Of a stretch of 38,430 nt of DNA, positions 7,390 to 16,344 are shown piece after piece. The notes beneath the pieces are model-generated. The model searched no databases. It saw only the letters and a program-made list of their open reading frames with translations, and had not been told where the DNA came from. The first letter of the stretch is position 1; each line of letters opens with the position of its first letter. Origin of the DNA: Sphingomonas sp. (lineage in GTDB: Bacteria; Pseudomonadota; Alphaproteobacteria; Sphingomonadales; Sphingomonadaceae); assembly GCA_013001055.1 (NCBI GenBank), contig JABDNH010000023.1, positions 1-38,430 of the forward strand, given 5' to 3'. The position numbers and the translations under genes were made by a program.

Positions 7390-8940
7390 CTATTCAGCGA
7401 TGGAAATACCGACGAAGGTTTCAGGATTGGGCCCGCGCTTGACGAGCATGAGCACGCTCGAGCGGCCCGCTTCGCGTGCTGCCGCTACGGCAGCCTCAAC
7501 ATCTTCAGGTGTCGAAACGCGCTGACGATTGACCGAAACGATGACATCGCCGCGCTGCAGGCGCTTTTCAGCAGCGTCGCTACGCGGATCGATTGCCGTG
7601 ATGATGACGCCCTGCACATCTCTTTCAAGGCGAAGCGCACGGCGCAAGCGATCGGTCAGCGGTTGGAGTGTCATGCCGAGTTCGACGGCTTCGGCACCGT
7701 CACTCTCGGAGCCCATCACGTCCTCGGGGTCTTCGCTTTCGTTGCCACCAGAACGAAGCTCGGCTTCGCTCGGACGCTCGGCAACCCTCACATCAATCGT
7801 TTGACGGCGTCCGTCACGATAAATGACGACAGGTACCGTGCTGCCCGGCTGGACGCGCGCGATCAGGTAGCTAACCGTGTCGTCGCTGTTCACTTGCTGA
7901 CCGTTGATCGACACGATGACATCGCCTTGCCGGATGCCGGCTTGGTCGGCGGCTTGGCCATCGACCACGGCGCCGACAATCTCTCCGTCCTCGGTCGAGA
8001 GCCCGAGACCGGCCGCAATGTCCTCATCGATAGGCTGGAGGCGAACCCCAAGATAGCCGCGCTGGACGCGTTCGCCGCGACGCAGCGAATCGATCACCGG
8101 GCGCGCCGTATCTGCAGGAATGGCAAGGCCGATACCGACGCTGGCGCCGGTCGGCGAAATAAGCGCCGAGTTCACGCCCACGACGTTACCCGCCATGTCG
8201 AACATCGGACCGCCCGAGTTGCCCCGGTTGATCGCCGCGTCGGTCTGGATGTACCGGTTCGGGCCGCTGAAAGTGCCGAGCCCGCGCTGGATCGCCGAGA
8301 CGATGCCCGCGGTCACCGTACCATCGAGGCCGAGCGGGTTGCCGATTGCGATAACCCAGTCACCGACGCGCACATCATTGCTTTCGCCCCAGTTCACGTA
8401 GGGCAGGTTCTCACCGTCGATTTTGAGCAGCGCGAGATCGGAAGATTCATCGCGGCCGACGATACGCGCCTCATATTCGGTGCGATCGGTCAGCGTCACG
8501 ATCACCTCGTCCACCGTGCCATCGCCGGTGCGGCTCTGGATCAGGTGGTTGTTGGTGACGATGTAGCCATCGGGCGATATGATAAAGCCCGAACCGAGCG
8601 AACCGGTTTCCCGCGTCGGCGCATCCTCTTCTTCGCCCTGCTGTTGCCCGCGCGGGTCCGGCTGGCCGAAGCGGCGGAAGAACTGTTCGAACGGATCGGC
8701 CTGGCGCCGGATCGGGATGCGCTGGGTCGTCGAGATGTTGACCACGGCAGGGCTAAGGCGCTCGGCAAGATCCGCGAAACTTTCGGGCGCTCCGCCTGGC
8801 GGCAAGGCACGCGGCGCGTTCTGCGCCTGTCCTGCTACGACGGCAGTGGTGCCGGTCGTCATCGAATAAGCACCGCCACCAAGCAGCAATGCGGCTGCAA
8901 TTCCATAGGCGTAGCGCACGGTCGTCGACCTCCTCAGCAT
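7390..8940 (-). CDS. Periplasmic Do-like serine protease (DegP/HtrA)
   Basis: Envelope protease/chaperone of 516 residues. An N-terminal hydrophobic segment (residues ~10-37) anchors or exports it. The trypsin-like domain holds a full catalytic triad: His132 (TNNHLI), Asp168 (SSDLAL) and Ser242 (GNSGGP). Two PDZ domains follow; the first has YLGVRLQPI and the second includes QGVIITAIDP. GAGG lies 8 bases before the ATG at 8940. It is last in the order hflK-hflC-htrA on one strand and joins a membrane protease regulator to a periplasmic protease, a common alphaproteobacterial arrangement. Confidence 0.95.
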   Translation of the reverse strand: MLRRSTTVRYAYGIAAALLLGGGAYSMTTGTTAVVAGQAQNAPRALPPGGAPESFADLAERLSPAVVNISTTQRIPIRRQADPFEQFFRRFGQPDPRGQQQGEEEDAPTRETGSLGSGFIISPDGYIVTNNHLIQSRTGDGTVDEVIVTLTDRTEYEARIVGRDESSDLALLKIDGENLPYVNWGESNDVRVGDWVIAIGNPLGLDGTVTAGIVSAIQRGLGTFSGPNRYIQTDAAINRGNSGGPMFDMAGNVVGVNSALISPTGASVGIGLAIPADTARPVIDSLRRGERVQRGYLGVRLQPIDEDIAAGLGLSTEDGEIVGAVVDGQAADQAGIRQGDVIVSINGQQVNSDDTVSYLIARVQPGSTVPVVIYRDGRRQTIDVRVAERPSEAELRSGGNESEDPEDVMGSESDGAEAVELGMTLQPLTDRLRRALRLERDVQGVIITAIDPRSDAAEKRLQRGDVIVSVNRQRVSTPEDVEAAVAAAREAGRSSVLMLVKRGPNPETFVGISIAE

Positions 8941-9042
8941 CGATAATTCCTCACTATAACTTCAGTTCTGCGCAAGGCTATCTTCCTGCGCTGAACGCTA
9001 TTTGAACATGATCGCCGTTCGTCGAAACGAGTGGGTCGTTCA

Positions 9043-9900
9043 TCAGTTGCCCATGAATTCCCTCAAAAAATCATTGTCCGGACTCATCACGATGTTGGTC
9101 TGGCCCTTTTCCTGTCCGTCGACCTTTACGAAGGTCTGCCGATAGGACTGCATGGCACGGTAGAAATCATAAAAATCCGCATCCTTGCCATAAGCTTCGG
9201 CGTAGGTACGCGCCGCTTCTGCATCGGCTTGGGCTCGGATAATCTGGCCTTGCTTCTGACCCTGCGCACGGATCGATCGCGCTTCCTGCAGACGCGCGGT
9301 GCGCATGCGCTCATACGCTGCAGTCAGCGGTGCACCGTCGGGCAACTCGGCCTTCTTGATGCGCACGTCGATAATCTCCACGCCATATTGGCGCGCAATG
9401 CGGTTGAGCCCGACCCGGATGTTCTCCATCGCGCCTTCGCGCTCGGGCGACAGCAACGAAGCGTAAGGCCGCTTGCCGAGTTCATTACGAAGCTGCGAAC
9501 CGAGAATGGGTTGCAAGGCGGCCTCGACCCGCTCTTCGGTCTGCGCCGCTATGTACATGCGCAGCGGATCGACAACGCGATAGCGCGCAAAGGCATCGAC
9601 CTGCAGACGGCGCTGATCGGTCGACAGCACTTGCTGGCGCTCCATGTCGAGATCGCGCACGCGCTTGTCGATCTTTACGAATTCCTCGACGAACGGGACC
9701 CTGAAGGCGAGACCCGCTCCCGAATTACCGAACACGTCGTCGGTATTGAAGCGATTGACCGTGGCGACCGGGTTGCCGAGCCGGACCTTGATGGCCTGGT
9801 CGGTCTCTCCGACATAGGTCAGCGACGACAACAGCGTGCCCAGCACGAATACGCCGATCAACAGGAAAGCGAACGGATAGCGCACGAAAAGCGACTTCAT
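9043..9900 (-). CDS. hflC: FtsH protease modulator HflC
   Basis: SPFH/band-7 membrane protein of 285 residues. It forms the HflKC complex that encloses and modulates the membrane AAA protease FtsH. The N-terminal TM segment (residues ~8-30, YPFAFLLIGVFVLGTLLSSL) is followed by the prohibitin-like domain and a C-terminal helical region with the ARSIRAQGQKQGQIIRAQADAEA pattern typical of SPFH proteins. The start ATG overlaps the hflK stop (TAATG), showing tight coupling. Confidence 0.95.
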   Translation of the reverse strand: MKSLFVRYPFAFLLIGVFVLGTLLSSLTYVGETDQAIKVRLGNPVATVNRFNTDDVFGNSGAGLAFRVPFVEEFVKIDKRVRDLDMERQQVLSTDQRRLQVDAFARYRVVDPLRMYIAAQTEERVEAALQPILGSQLRNELGKRPYASLLSPEREGAMENIRVGLNRIARQYGVEIIDVRIKKAELPDGAPLTAAYERMRTARLQEARSIRAQGQKQGQIIRAQADAEAARTYAEAYGKDADFYDFYRAMQSYRQTFVKVDGQEKGQTNIVMSPDNDFLREFMGN

Positions 9901-11006
9901 TACTGCCCTCCCTGGCGAGCGTCGGACGATGAAGACGGCGCCGGCTGGCGGCGACGCATTTCGTTGAGCGGCAAGTATGGCTGCACGCCCGGCGCCTCGA
10001 CGATCGTCTTGTCGACGTCCTGCAGCACGCGTTCCATGGTTTCGTAATACATGCGCCGCTGCGTCACTTCGGGGGCAAGGCGATATTCCTCGTAAACCCG
10101 GTTGAAAGCCTCGGCTTCACCCTGCGCCCGTGCGGTGATTTGCAGTGCATAAGCATTGGCATTGTTGATCTCGGACTGCGCATCCTGTTGCGCGGCGGTC
10201 ACGTCCTTGAAGGCCTCGTTCACCTCGGCAGGCGGATCGGCCTGCTTGATCGCGACACCCTGCATGCGCACCCCCGCCTGATACTGGTCAAGCGTCTCCT
10301 GCATCAATCGCTGTACGTCAGCCTCGATTTCGGAACGACCGTCACCAATGGCATCCTGGAGGCTCGACTGCGCGATTACCTGCCGCATGGCGCTCTCGGC
10401 GACTTCGCTGATCGTGGTCTCGGGATCGGCAAGCTGGAACAGGAATTGTTCGGGATCGCGGATATTCCAGCGCACCTGGTATTCGATGTCGATAATGTTC
10501 TCGTCGCCCGTAAGCATCACCGCTTCGCCGCTGCCGGTGCCAAGAGTGACTTCACGGATGCTGGCAATGTCGACTTTCTCCACTTTGGCAATCGGCGCGG
10601 GCAAAGTGAATTGCAGACCTTCGGGAAGAGTTTTTTCGTAACTGCCGAAATGGGTGACGACGCCGCGCTGGCCCGGCGTAATGCGGTGGACCATGCTCGA
10701 AAGCAGGAAGATCAGGATAAGGACAATGACGGCCCAGAAAATAAAACCGGGGTTGGGCAGGCCTGAAAGGCCTCCGCCCCCGCCACCGAAACGGGTGCGG
10801 TTCTTCCGCAACCAGTCGTCGAGCGAGGAGACGTTGCCCGCCTGATTCTGGTTGCCGCCGACAACGCCCGGCTTCCACGGGCCTTTCGGCCCCTTGTCAC
10901 CATCATCGTCGCCCTTTTCGCCCTTAGGCCCGCGGCCTGGCGATCCCCATGGTCCCTTCGACTGATTGAACAGCCCCCAAGAGCCGAATGTCGGAAATTT
11001 GCTCAT
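9900..11006 (-). CDS. hflK: FtsH protease modulator HflK
   Basis: Partner of HflC, 368 residues when started at 11006. It has a Gly/Pro/Lys-rich cytoplasmic N-terminus (GPWGSPGRGPKGEKG), one TM segment (FWAVIVLILIFLLSSM), then the band-7 domain opening with RITPGQRGVVTHFGSY and the helical region ending near QPYLPLNEMRRR. An in-frame GTG at 11048 would add 14 residues (MPLLFAKSVPIHRG). I prefer ATG at 11006 because MSKFP opens a conventional hydrophilic N-terminus. The region between the two starts resembles a promoter, so the mRNA may be almost leaderless. Confidence 0.93.
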   Translation of the reverse strand: MSKFPTFGSWGLFNQSKGPWGSPGRGPKGEKGDDDGDKGPKGPWKPGVVGGNQNQAGNVSSLDDWLRKNRTRFGGGGGGLSGLPNPGFIFWAVIVLILIFLLSSMVHRITPGQRGVVTHFGSYEKTLPEGLQFTLPAPIAKVEKVDIASIREVTLGTGSGEAVMLTGDENIIDIEYQVRWNIRDPEQFLFQLADPETTISEVAESAMRQVIAQSSLQDAIGDGRSEIEADVQRLMQETLDQYQAGVRMQGVAIKQADPPAEVNEAFKDVTAAQQDAQSEINNANAYALQITARAQGEAEAFNRVYEEYRLAPEVTQRRMYYETMERVLQDVDKTIVEAPGVQPYLPLNEMRRRQPAPSSSSDARQGGQ

Positions 11007-11014
11007 ACCCCTAT

Positions 11015-11042
11015 GTATAGGGACGCTTTTGGCAAAAAGAAG
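11015..11042 (-). promoter_or_regulatory. Possible heat-shock-type (RpoH) promoter for hflK-hflC-htrA
   Basis: On the minus strand CTTC (11039-11042) and CCTATAC (11015-11021) are separated by exactly 17 bases. This approximates the alphaproteobacterial RpoH pattern CTTG-N17-CYTATnT, with mismatches in the last base of each element. The placement would start transcription within a few bases of the hflK ATG. Heat-shock control of this gene set is biologically sensible, but the match is partial. Confidence 0.3.
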
Positions 11043-11076
11043 TGGCACCGGGCAAAATCCACCCTATCTGGCAGGC

Positions 11077-12027
11077 ATGACCCTCGAGCAATTGGACGCC
11101 CACCCGCAATCGCAACGCATCCGCGCGCGCCGCGTCAAGCATGGCATGGCGATGCTGGTGGTCGATGCGACCGGGCTCGACGGTGCCGAGCAAGCGGCGC
11201 TCGAAGACAGCTTACGCGAAGCTGCCAAAGCAATCGAAGGCGTAGAGGACGTGCAGATCGCCATGAGCGTGGCCAAGCCTACGCGCACGATGATCGCGAT
11301 CGGGTCGGGCAAAGGCGGCGTCGGCAAATCCACTCTGTCGGCAAACATTGCCATCGCGCTGGCGAAAAAAGGCAAGAAGGTCGGGCTGATCGATGCCGAC
11401 ATTTATGGCCCCTCGCAGCCCACGCTACTGGGCGCTTCGGGCAAAGCGCAGGCCAAGAACAAGCAGCTCATCCCGCTCGAGGCACAGGGCATCAAGTTGC
11501 TTTCGGTAGGCCACCTCGTTGCGCCCGGGCAGGCGCTTGCGTGGCGCGGACCGATGGCGGCAGGTGCGCTGCAACAGCTAACCGACGCCGACTGGGGTGA
11601 TGCCGATACGCTGATTGTCGATCTGCCGCCCGGCACTGGCGACGTGCAGCTTTCGTTGATCCAGAAGGCGCGGCCGACCGGCGCGGTCATCGTCTCGACG
11701 CCGCAGGATTTGTCGCTGATCGATGCGGCGCGCGCCAAGGACCTGTTCGACAAGACCGGCGTCCCTGTGCTCGGCATCATCGAGAACATGGCGGGGTATC
11801 AGTGCCCCCATTGCGGCAAGGAAAGCGATCCCTTCGGCAGGGGCGGTGCCGAGGCCGGCGCGGCGAGCTTGAATATCCCGTTCCTGGGCCGGTTGCCCAT
11901 GTCCGCCAGCCTGCGCGAAGCGTCCGATGCGGGGCAACCACCTGCATCGGGAGAAGGGCCCGCCGCCGATGCCTTCGCCGCTCTGGCCGACGCAATCCTC
12001 GCGCAAGTGGAGAAACTTGCTGCCTGA
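11077..12027 (+). CDS. mrp: Mrp/NBP35-type Fe-S cluster carrier ATPase
   Basis: P-loop ATPase of 316 residues that binds and transfers Fe-S clusters in the cytoplasm. A short N-terminal MIP18-like domain (residues ~1-65) precedes the deviant Walker A GKGGVGKS at 78-85. The signature DLPPGTGDVQLS and the bridging Cys pair in YQCPHCGKESDPFG are both present. I chose ATG at 11077; a longer in-frame reading from 10966 runs through the divergent hflK start and is unlikely. The gene is divergent from hflK. Confidence 0.94.
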   Translation: MTLEQLDAHPQSQRIRARRVKHGMAMLVVDATGLDGAEQAALEDSLREAAKAIEGVEDVQIAMSVAKPTRTMIAIGSGKGGVGKSTLSANIAIALAKKGKKVGLIDADIYGPSQPTLLGASGKAQAKNKQLIPLEAQGIKLLSVGHLVAPGQALAWRGPMAAGALQQLTDADWGDADTLIVDLPPGTGDVQLSLIQKARPTGAVIVSTPQDLSLIDAARAKDLFDKTGVPVLGIIENMAGYQCPHCGKESDPFGRGGAEAGAASLNIPFLGRLPMSASLREASDAGQPPASGEGPAADAFAALADAILAQVEKLAA

Positions 12028-12057
12028 GCCGTTCTGACTGCGATCAAGGAGACCGCA

Positions 12058-12504
12058 ATGCTGCTCGAAAGTGATGCCGAAATTGCCCAGGTGCTGCGCG
12101 AAACGCGGACGATCGCGCTTGTCGGCGCCTCCGACAATCCTTCGCGGACGAGCTTTCGCATCATGGAATATCTGCAGGGCCAGGGCTATCGCGTAATTCC
12201 CGTCAACCCGCGGCTCGAGGGTAAGGAAGTGCATGGCGAAATGGTCTTCGCGCGCATTGGGGATATTCCCGACCCCATCCAGATGGCGGACTTCTTTATA
12301 AACGCGGACCGCGTCGGCCCCTTGGTCGACGAAGCTATCGCGGCAGGCGTGAAGACGATCTGGATGCAATTAGGCGTAATCGACGATGCTGCCGCCCAGC
12401 GCGCCGAAGCGGCTGGCCTCAACGTCGTGATGGATCGCTGCCCGAAAATCGAAATTCCACGGCTTGGCGTGCGCCCGATCGGCGCGCTCCACGCCGAAGA
12501 CTAG
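12058..12504 (+). CDS. CoA-binding domain protein (YccU-like)
   Basis: A 148-residue Rossmann-type CoA_binding_2 protein. The nucleotide loop IALVGASDNPSRTS lies at ~18-31, followed by YRVIPVNPR and IWMQLGV strands. The C-terminal MDRCPKIEIPRLG is typical of the family. Its physiological role is not established. AAGGAG stands 6 bases before the ATG. It follows mrp by 30 bases and is probably in the same operon. Its stop TAG shares a CTAG (12501-12504) with the convergent pmbA stop. Confidence 0.88.
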   Translation: MLLESDAEIAQVLRETRTIALVGASDNPSRTSFRIMEYLQGQGYRVIPVNPRLEGKEVHGEMVFARIGDIPDPIQMADFFINADRVGPLVDEAIAAGVKTIWMQLGVIDDAAAQRAEAAGLNVVMDRCPKIEIPRLGVRPIGALHAED

Positions 12505-13847
12505 CCTGCGGCCACCGTCATTTCGGGCACCAGCAAGGTCGGGCTTTCGGTTCCCCGGCGAAGCTCGAGATCGCTCGCAGGTTCTAGCGTCGCGAACATG
12601 TCCTTGAGGTTGGACGCGATGGTAATCTCGCTCACCGGGCGTCCGATTTCGCCATTTTCTACCAGGAAACCGGCGGCCCCGCGCGAATAGTCGCCCGTGA
12701 CCAGGTTGGTGCCGTGGCCGATCAATTCCGTGACGAGCAAAGCCTGCGGGAAAGCGGCGAGCAATTCTTCGCGGCTGCGCGCCCCCGGCTGCATCACGAA
12801 ATTGCTCGGGCCCGCCCCGGGCGAACCGCTGATACCGCGTTTGGCGTGGCCGGTGGGCTTGATGCCGAGCTGGCGCGCCGCCGTGCTTGAAGCGAACCAG
12901 CTCTTGAGGATGCCGTCCTCTATCATCGCCATCCTGGCGACGGGCAGCCCTTCGCCATCGAACGGATTGCTGCCGACACCGCGAGGGCGCAGCGGATCGT
13001 CGACAATGTCGATGCCTTGAGCGAATACCCGCTTCCCCATCATGTCCTTGAGAAAACTGGTACGCCGCGCGACCGCGCCTGCATCGATCGCGCCCGCCAG
13101 GTGGCCGAGCAGCGTGTTGGCGACCTTGGGATCGAACAGGACCGGCATCCGTCCGGCTTTGGGCTTGGTCGGGTTGAGCCGAGCGACCGCCCGCTCACCA
13201 GCGATCCGACCGATCTCCTCGGCACTTTCCAGGTCTTCCAGATGGCGCGTGCCATGCCAATGACTATCGCGTTCCTTGCCCGCATCGTCCGCCGCCAGCG
13301 CCCCGGCATAGATGTTGTGACTGCTCGACGAATAGCCGTCGACGAAGCCATGGCTGGTGGCAATCGCGATCATCCGGCCTGCGGCGGTTGCGCTCGATCC
13401 GGTCGATTGCGTCACGCCCTTTACGACCAGCGCCGCCGCCTCGGCGGCCAGGGCACGTTCCTTCAGTGCCTCGGGGTCGGGCTCCATGCCGTCGTCAATG
13501 TCGACATCGGGCGCATCGCCCGTCATCAGCATGTCCTGCGGCGCAAGCCCGGCATAGGGGTCTTCCGGGGCCTCACGCGCCATTGCCAATGCGCGCATCA
13601 CGATTTCGGACTGCGCATCGCCGTCCAGATTGGCGCCCGAGACACTGGCCATGCGTTGGCCATCGAATACGCGCAGCGCATATTTGCGCCCTTCGGAGCG
13701 GCTGACGTCTTCAAGTTCGCCATCGCGCACTTCGACTTCCGACGAGCGGGTGGCAACGATGGCGGCGTCGGCGGCGCTGGCGCCAGCCTTCATGGCTTTT
13801 TCCACGAGCCCGGCGGCGAAATCGCACGCATCTTTCTTTTCGATCAT
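12501..13847 (-). CDS. pmbA: TldD/PmbA family protein (TldE-like metalloprotease subunit)
   Basis: A 448-residue member of the TldD/PmbA family. In Escherichia coli TldD and TldE (PmbA) form a heterodimeric Zn protease that degrades unfolded peptides and matures some modified peptides; TldE itself lacks the catalytic HExxH. I see no HExxH here, which agrees with the TldE/PmbA side. Recognisable blocks are EVEVRDGELEDVSRSEG near the N-terminus, PVLFDPKVANTLLGHLAGAI in the middle, and VTELIGHGTNLVTGDYSRGA near the end. A tldD partner is not in this window. Confidence 0.9.
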   Translation of the reverse strand: MIEKKDACDFAAGLVEKAMKAGASAADAAIVATRSSEVEVRDGELEDVSRSEGRKYALRVFDGQRMASVSGANLDGDAQSEIVMRALAMAREAPEDPYAGLAPQDMLMTGDAPDVDIDDGMEPDPEALKERALAAEAAALVVKGVTQSTGSSATAAGRMIAIATSHGFVDGYSSSSHNIYAGALAADDAGKERDSHWHGTRHLEDLESAEEIGRIAGERAVARLNPTKPKAGRMPVLFDPKVANTLLGHLAGAIDAGAVARRTSFLKDMMGKRVFAQGIDIVDDPLRPRGVGSNPFDGEGLPVARMAMIEDGILKSWFASSTAARQLGIKPTGHAKRGISGSPGAGPSNFVMQPGARSREELLAAFPQALLVTELIGHGTNLVTGDYSRGAAGFLVENGEIGRPVSEITIASNLKDMFATLEPASDLELRRGTESPTLLVPEMTVAAG

Positions 13848-13874
13848 GGCAGGCCAGCTAGGGACTGGCAGCGC

Positions 13875-14771
13875 TCAGGACAAGCCGACGGTGAGACAGG
13901 CGGCAAAAAGAAGCATCCCGGCAAAGCGGTTGGAGCGGAATAGCGCAAGTGCCCCTGCCCCGTCCCGCGGGTCGGCCTTGGCAACCTGGCGCAAGAGGTG
14001 CAGCGCGACAGGAAGCAAGGCGAGCACTGCTAGGAAATGCGGTTTTACCTGCCACAGCGCTGCCCCCCAGAGACCAAGCGCTGCCAGATAGAAGATGCCG
14101 ACGCCCACCTGCGCGCCCTGGCCCAGCGCGCGCGCGCTGGATTTTACGCCAACTAGCGCATCGTCCTCGATGTCCTGTATCGCGTAGAGCGTGTCATATC
14201 CGATGGTCCAGGCTGCACAGCCGGCCCACAGCAGGATCGCCGGCAGCGCCAGAGCGCCCGTGACGGCGGGCCAGCCCACCAATGCACCCCAGCTGAATAC
14301 CATGCCGAGCCACGCCTGGGGCCACCAGGTAATCCGTTTCATGAAAGGATAGGCGGCGACCAGGGCGATACTGCCAAGCGCGATCAGCTGCGCGGTGCGT
14401 TCGAGCTGGAGCAGCACCACCAGCCCAACAAGACAAAGGGCAATTGTCAGCACCCACGCGGCTCGCACCGACACACGTCCGCTTGCCAACGGTCGAGCCC
14501 GCGTCCGATCCACCTGCCTGTCGAGATCGCGGTCGACGATGTCATTATAGGCGCATCCTGCCGAGCGCATGGCGAAGGCGCCGAGCAGGAACCAGGCAAA
14601 CAGGTCCCACCGTCCGCCGACACCGGCAAGGGCCACGCTCGCCGCGCACGGCCAGTACAGCAGCCACGTACCAATCGGCCGGTCCAGTCGCATCAGCGAC
14701 GCGAACGGGCGCCACGACCTCGGCAGCGCGCCTATTAGTCCTGTCCGCTCGCTATCGGGAACCAGTTCCAT
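13875..14771 (-). CDS. ubiA: 4-hydroxybenzoate polyprenyltransferase
   Basis: Integral-membrane prenyltransferase of 298 residues that attaches the polyprenyl chain to 4-hydroxybenzoate in ubiquinone synthesis. Both Mg-binding Asp motifs are present: NDIVDRDLD (residues 76-84) and DIEDD (200-204). N-terminal RPIGTWLLYWP and the many hydrophobic helices match UbiA. It lies 27 bases upstream of pmbA on the same strand, so cotranscription is likely. Confidence 0.95.
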   Translation of the reverse strand: MELVPDSERTGLIGALPRSWRPFASLMRLDRPIGTWLLYWPCAASVALAGVGGRWDLFAWFLLGAFAMRSAGCAYNDIVDRDLDRQVDRTRARPLASGRVSVRAAWVLTIALCLVGLVVLLQLERTAQLIALGSIALVAAYPFMKRITWWPQAWLGMVFSWGALVGWPAVTGALALPAILLWAGCAAWTIGYDTLYAIQDIEDDALVGVKSSARALGQGAQVGVGIFYLAALGLWGAALWQVKPHFLAVLALLPVALHLLRQVAKADPRDGAGALALFRSNRFAGMLLFAACLTVGLS

Positions 14772-14792
14772 GGCCCCTGCCCTAGCCCGAGC

Positions 14793-16283
14793 CTAGCGCC
14801 CGAACCAGCCCTTCAGCCGCTTGCGCGTCCGGCGCCACCGCTGCGACAAACGCTTGCGCTGCATCGGCTCGAACATTTCATCGGTGTGCTCCGGATCCAT
14901 AATCTCGTGATCCGAAATCCAGTGCTCGGCGTCGGTCAGATCCTTATATTCGAGCAGGGTGAGGGTCTTGCCCTTCCCTTTGAGCGCTTCGATGGTGCGC
15001 ACCAATCCCCGATGTTCATTTTCGGCCTTCGCGATATCTGCGATCTCGACGCCAAGATGTTCGGCCATCAAATCGTGGCGCAGGTGCCTGATCTTGTCCT
15101 CCAGACCGCGGCCCCGGTTATGCGGCAAGCCGCAATCGACGATGACGTCGCATTCGCTGTCCAGCCCCATCGAACGGTTGTTGAGGTTCGACGAGCCCAC
15201 ACGCAGGAAGCGATCGTCGATGATCGCGACCTTGGCATGGACGTAAATGTCTTCGTCGGCCTCGTTCACCGGCACGTAGATCCGGAAATTTTCGCCGCCT
15301 TCCTGCCGCTGGATAGCCTGCATCAGCTTTTGCCGCGTGCCATCCATCGCAACCGCTTCCAGCCAGCCATCGGCGTTGCGCGGCATGACCAAGACGATCT
15401 CGGGCGGGTTCGGCTGCGTTAGGCGGGTGCAGATGGCTGCCGCAATCTTGGGCGAGGTGAAATACTGGTTCTCGATATAGGCGAAACGCCGGCAATGCTC
15501 GAACATGTCGAGGAAGAGCTGCTCGTTTTCGCGTATTTCCTCGAGGTCCTTGTAGCTGGCGCGCGTGCGCGCGATGGCGATTTCGACATCTTTGAACATA
15601 GGTTCGAGCTCGTCGGGCCAGTCATCATCCCGGTCTTCGATCGGGTCGAGTTCTTCGTTGGTCGCCACTTTCCAGCGCTCGCGGCCGAGATCGCCGAGCG
15701 CCCCGGCGATTTCTCCGCGCATCAGCATCGTGGTGTCATGCCAGGGCTGGTATGGCTTTCCATTGGGGGTCTTGCGGCACGGATGGTCCGGCTTGTGATC
15801 GCGCGTGTCCCAGCGCCGCATGGCAATGTCGATGCCGCCGCAGGCCGCCAGCGATTCATCGATGACGACGATCTTCTGGTGATGGCTGCATCCCAGCGGA
15901 TGCGAACTGTCGAACTTTAGGCGGATCGGCTTGGCCAGCCACCAGCGTAACAACCAGTAAGCGGCCTTTGGCCAGAGCCATTGCTTGAGCGCGCCGAAAT
16001 TCCATTTGAGGATATCGATGACGCGATCGGGCTTCCTGCGCGCAAGCTCGATGAAAAAATGCCCGAGGCTGGCATGGTAACTGCCCTCACGATCGGGCGC
16101 GAGGCTGATGCGGGCATCGAAATCCCAGCCGACGATAAATATGCGGCTATGGGCCTGCTCCATCGCATCGGCGATGATGCGATAATAGTCGGCGGCATCG
16201 ACGATGACAGTCGCTTCACTGGCATGTTCGATGCGCCAGCAATTGCGACCTGCCGCAACGATGGGTTTTTCGGGCGTATCCAT
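14793..16283 (-). CDS. Phospholipase D-like phosphatidyltransferase/phosphodiesterase
   Basis: A 496-residue PLD-superfamily enzyme with two HKD motifs: His135-Gln-Lys137 with Asp142 (HHQKIVVID) and His349-Ala-Lys351 with Asp356 (VHAKVAIID), each followed by a GG/GS block (CGGIDI; VGSSNLNNRS). There is no N-terminal pair of TM helices as in classical cardiolipin synthase ClsA, so phospholipase D or a soluble cardiolipin-synthase-like enzyme are both possible. The C-terminus is highly basic (QRKRLSQRWRRTRKRLKGWF), suggesting binding to acidic membrane lipid. It is upstream of ubiA on the same strand and divergent from rsmE. Confidence 0.88.
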   Translation of the reverse strand: MDTPEKPIVAAGRNCWRIEHASEATVIVDAADYYRIIADAMEQAHSRIFIVGWDFDARISLAPDREGSYHASLGHFFIELARRKPDRVIDILKWNFGALKQWLWPKAAYWLLRWWLAKPIRLKFDSSHPLGCSHHQKIVVIDESLAACGGIDIAMRRWDTRDHKPDHPCRKTPNGKPYQPWHDTTMLMRGEIAGALGDLGRERWKVATNEELDPIEDRDDDWPDELEPMFKDVEIAIARTRASYKDLEEIRENEQLFLDMFEHCRRFAYIENQYFTSPKIAAAICTRLTQPNPPEIVLVMPRNADGWLEAVAMDGTRQKLMQAIQRQEGGENFRIYVPVNEADEDIYVHAKVAIIDDRFLRVGSSNLNNRSMGLDSECDVIVDCGLPHNRGRGLEDKIRHLRHDLMAEHLGVEIADIAKAENEHRGLVRTIEALKGKGKTLTLLEYKDLTDAEHWISDHEIMDPEHTDEMFEPMQRKRLSQRWRRTRKRLKGWFGR

Positions 16284-16344
16284 GGCTTGAGACTAAAGCA
16301 GCAAGGGTGACGGACGTTCCATGGGGCGCTAACGCAGGAGCAGT

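Noticed and set aside
7663-8946. 427-codon open frame antisense to htrA
   Set aside because: It mirrors a fully recognisable protease with intact triad; the His/Arg/Asp-rich translation is the usual shadow produced by GC-rich codon bias.
9031-10047. Long plus-strand open frame across hflC
   Set aside because: Shadow of hflC/hflK, both identified by domain and overlap.
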